A DNA stretch of 13,776 bases from Kiritimatiellales bacterium (GTDB lineage Bacteria > Verrucomicrobiota > Kiritimatiellia > Kiritimatiellales > Pontiellaceae): assembly GCA_021734595.1 (NCBI GenBank), contig JAIPIO010000078.1, forward strand, positions 1 through 13,776, read 5' to 3'. Within the stretch, counting starts at the first letter, position 1. Every line of letters begins with the position of its first letter. A program made the translations under genes and the position numbers. A model generated the notes under the pieces. It ran no database searches and was not told the DNA's origin. It worked only from the letters and a program-made list of their open reading frames with translations. Shown in pieces: positions 13,004 to 13,776 of this stretch.

Positions 13004-13776
13004 ATGAGCGTTTTTGGGAAAGTATTATTTTGTTTCGCGATGATTTCCGCAGCTGCGGCTTCGGGGGCGACATACCATCTGGACAGCACGGCGGGGGATG
13101 ACGGCAACGACGGGCTTTCATCGCAGACAGCCTGGAAATCGCTGGAGAAGGCCGGCGGAGCGGCATTGGTGCCGGGTGACCGCCTGTTGTTGCGCCGGGG
13201 ATCTGTTTTTGACGGTTCGCTGGCGCTGAAGGTGCAGGGTAGCAAGCAGAAACCAATCATTGTTGACGCCTATGGCGAGAGCCCAGCGCTTCCCGTCATC
13301 GACGCAAGGGGACATCTCGCAGGCATCCATCTTTCGGGGTGCAGCTATCTGGAAATTGCCAATCTTGAGATCATGGCAGACGCCGGCAAGGTGCAGGGCG
13401 ACGAGAAGGCACGCACCGAGCGTTTCGGGGTCTTTTCCACGACCTACCGACAGGGCGGTTCTCCGCACATCCATTTGAGAAACCTGTTCATCCACAACAT
13501 CTTTGCTACCGAGCAATTGGGCAAGTTAGGGACGAAGGGGAAAAACGAAAATTCAAATTTGGGCATGGGGATCAAGTTCGAATCGGGCACGCAGGGTTGC
13601 TTCACGTCCGATATCCTTATTGAAAACTGCCGGATTGAGCGGACGGGGCATACGGGCATCAAATTCAGCGGTTCGGGCACCGACCCGGAATTCTACAACC
13701 AAAACATCCGGGTGGTCGGAAACCATTTGAAAATCATCGGCGGCCCCGGCACCCAACCGGGGCGAGTGAAGAATAT
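13004..13776 (+). CDS. Exported right-handed parallel beta-helix protein, 3'-truncated
   Basis: The frame opens at ATG 13004, six bases after AAGGA, and runs without a stop to the window end (257 complete codons), so the C-terminus is missing. A signal peptide is clear (residues 1 to about 22, hydrophobic LFCFAMISAAAA, cut near SGA). The mature start, YHLDSTAGDDGNDGLS..AWKSLEKA, then PGDRLLLRRGSVFDGSLAL, KPIIVDAYG and PVIDARG, is the classic entry to right-handed parallel beta-helix proteins of the pectate-lyase-like fold. Coil-like repeats follow: GIHLSGCSYLEIANLEI, HIHLRNLFIHNI, DILIENCRIERTGHTGIKFSG, NIRVVGNHLKIIGG. Such proteins include polysaccharide lyases and glycoside hydrolases, and the sulfatase context fits a polysaccharide-cleaving role, but the visible part shows no diagnostic catalytic residues. 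It lies 14 bp after the MJ1316-domain gene, probably in the same transcript. Confidence 0.85.
   Translation, partial: MSVFGKVLFCFAMISAAAASGATYHLDSTAGDDGNDGLSSQTAWKSLEKAGGAALVPGDRLLLRRGSVFDGSLALKVQGSKQKPIIVDAYGESPALPVIDARGHLAGIHLSGCSYLEIANLEIMADAGKVQGDEKARTERFGVFSTTYRQGGSPHIHLRNLFIHNIFATEQLGKLGTKGKNENSNLGMGIKFESGTQGCFTSDILIENCRIERTGHTGIKFSGSGTDPEFYNQNIRVVGNHLKIIGGPGTQPGRVKN

Overview
The window is a one-strand (+) cluster of secreted carbohydrate-active genes, most likely a sulfated-polysaccharide degradation locus from a marine or sediment bacterium of the PVC group. A Kiritimatiellota (Pontiella-like) or neighbouring Lentisphaerota/Planctomycetota host fits best. This is inferred from three type-I sulfatases in 14 kb, an HzsA-related propeller/haem protein, a C-terminal 'GTPYTWLD... 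DTDND... EY... TDP' module typical of that group, and moderately high GC. No rRNA or other phylogenetic marker is present, so the assignment is an inference.

Layout. 1-1257: 3' part of a sulfatase (CSPSR active site; the start lies before the window). 1343-4147 and 4318-6312: two tandem paralogous exported GH39-like (clan GH-A) glycoside hydrolases that share a catalytic core but carry different accessory modules. 6437-9004: a large exported HzsA-related protein with a beta-propeller, three CxxCH haem motifs and a lysine-rich N-terminus. 9094-10839 and 10836-12593: two paralogous Tat-exported sulfatases (CCPTR active site) joined by an ATGA overlap, both with lysine-rich C-terminal tails. 12741-12989: a free-standing MJ1316/DUF504 domain protein. 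13004-13776: the 5' part of an exported right-handed beta-helix protein that runs off the window.

How they may work together (inference): the GH39-like enzymes and the beta-helix protein would cut a polysaccharide, and the sulfatases would remove sulfate esters. The propeller/haem protein has an unknown role common in such clusters. No transporter, sulfatase-maturation enzyme (FGE or anSME) or regulator gene lies in the window.

The most distinctive signal is non-coding. A 15-bp palindrome, TTCCA-N5-TGGAA, occurs seven times in or beside three intergenic gaps (one copy overlaps the end of a coding frame). Within arrays the dyad centres are 31, 31, 21 and 21 bp apart, which is whole helical turns. 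Two of the arrays sit upstream of a shared promoter/leader cassette of about 48 bp, in front of the second GH39-like gene and the HzsA-related gene. This looks like a duplicated operator-promoter module for an unidentified dimeric regulator. The remaining gaps (1258-1342, 9005-9093) are under 100 bp and show only ribosome-binding sites. No tRNA, CRISPR, IS element or convincing intrinsic terminator was seen.
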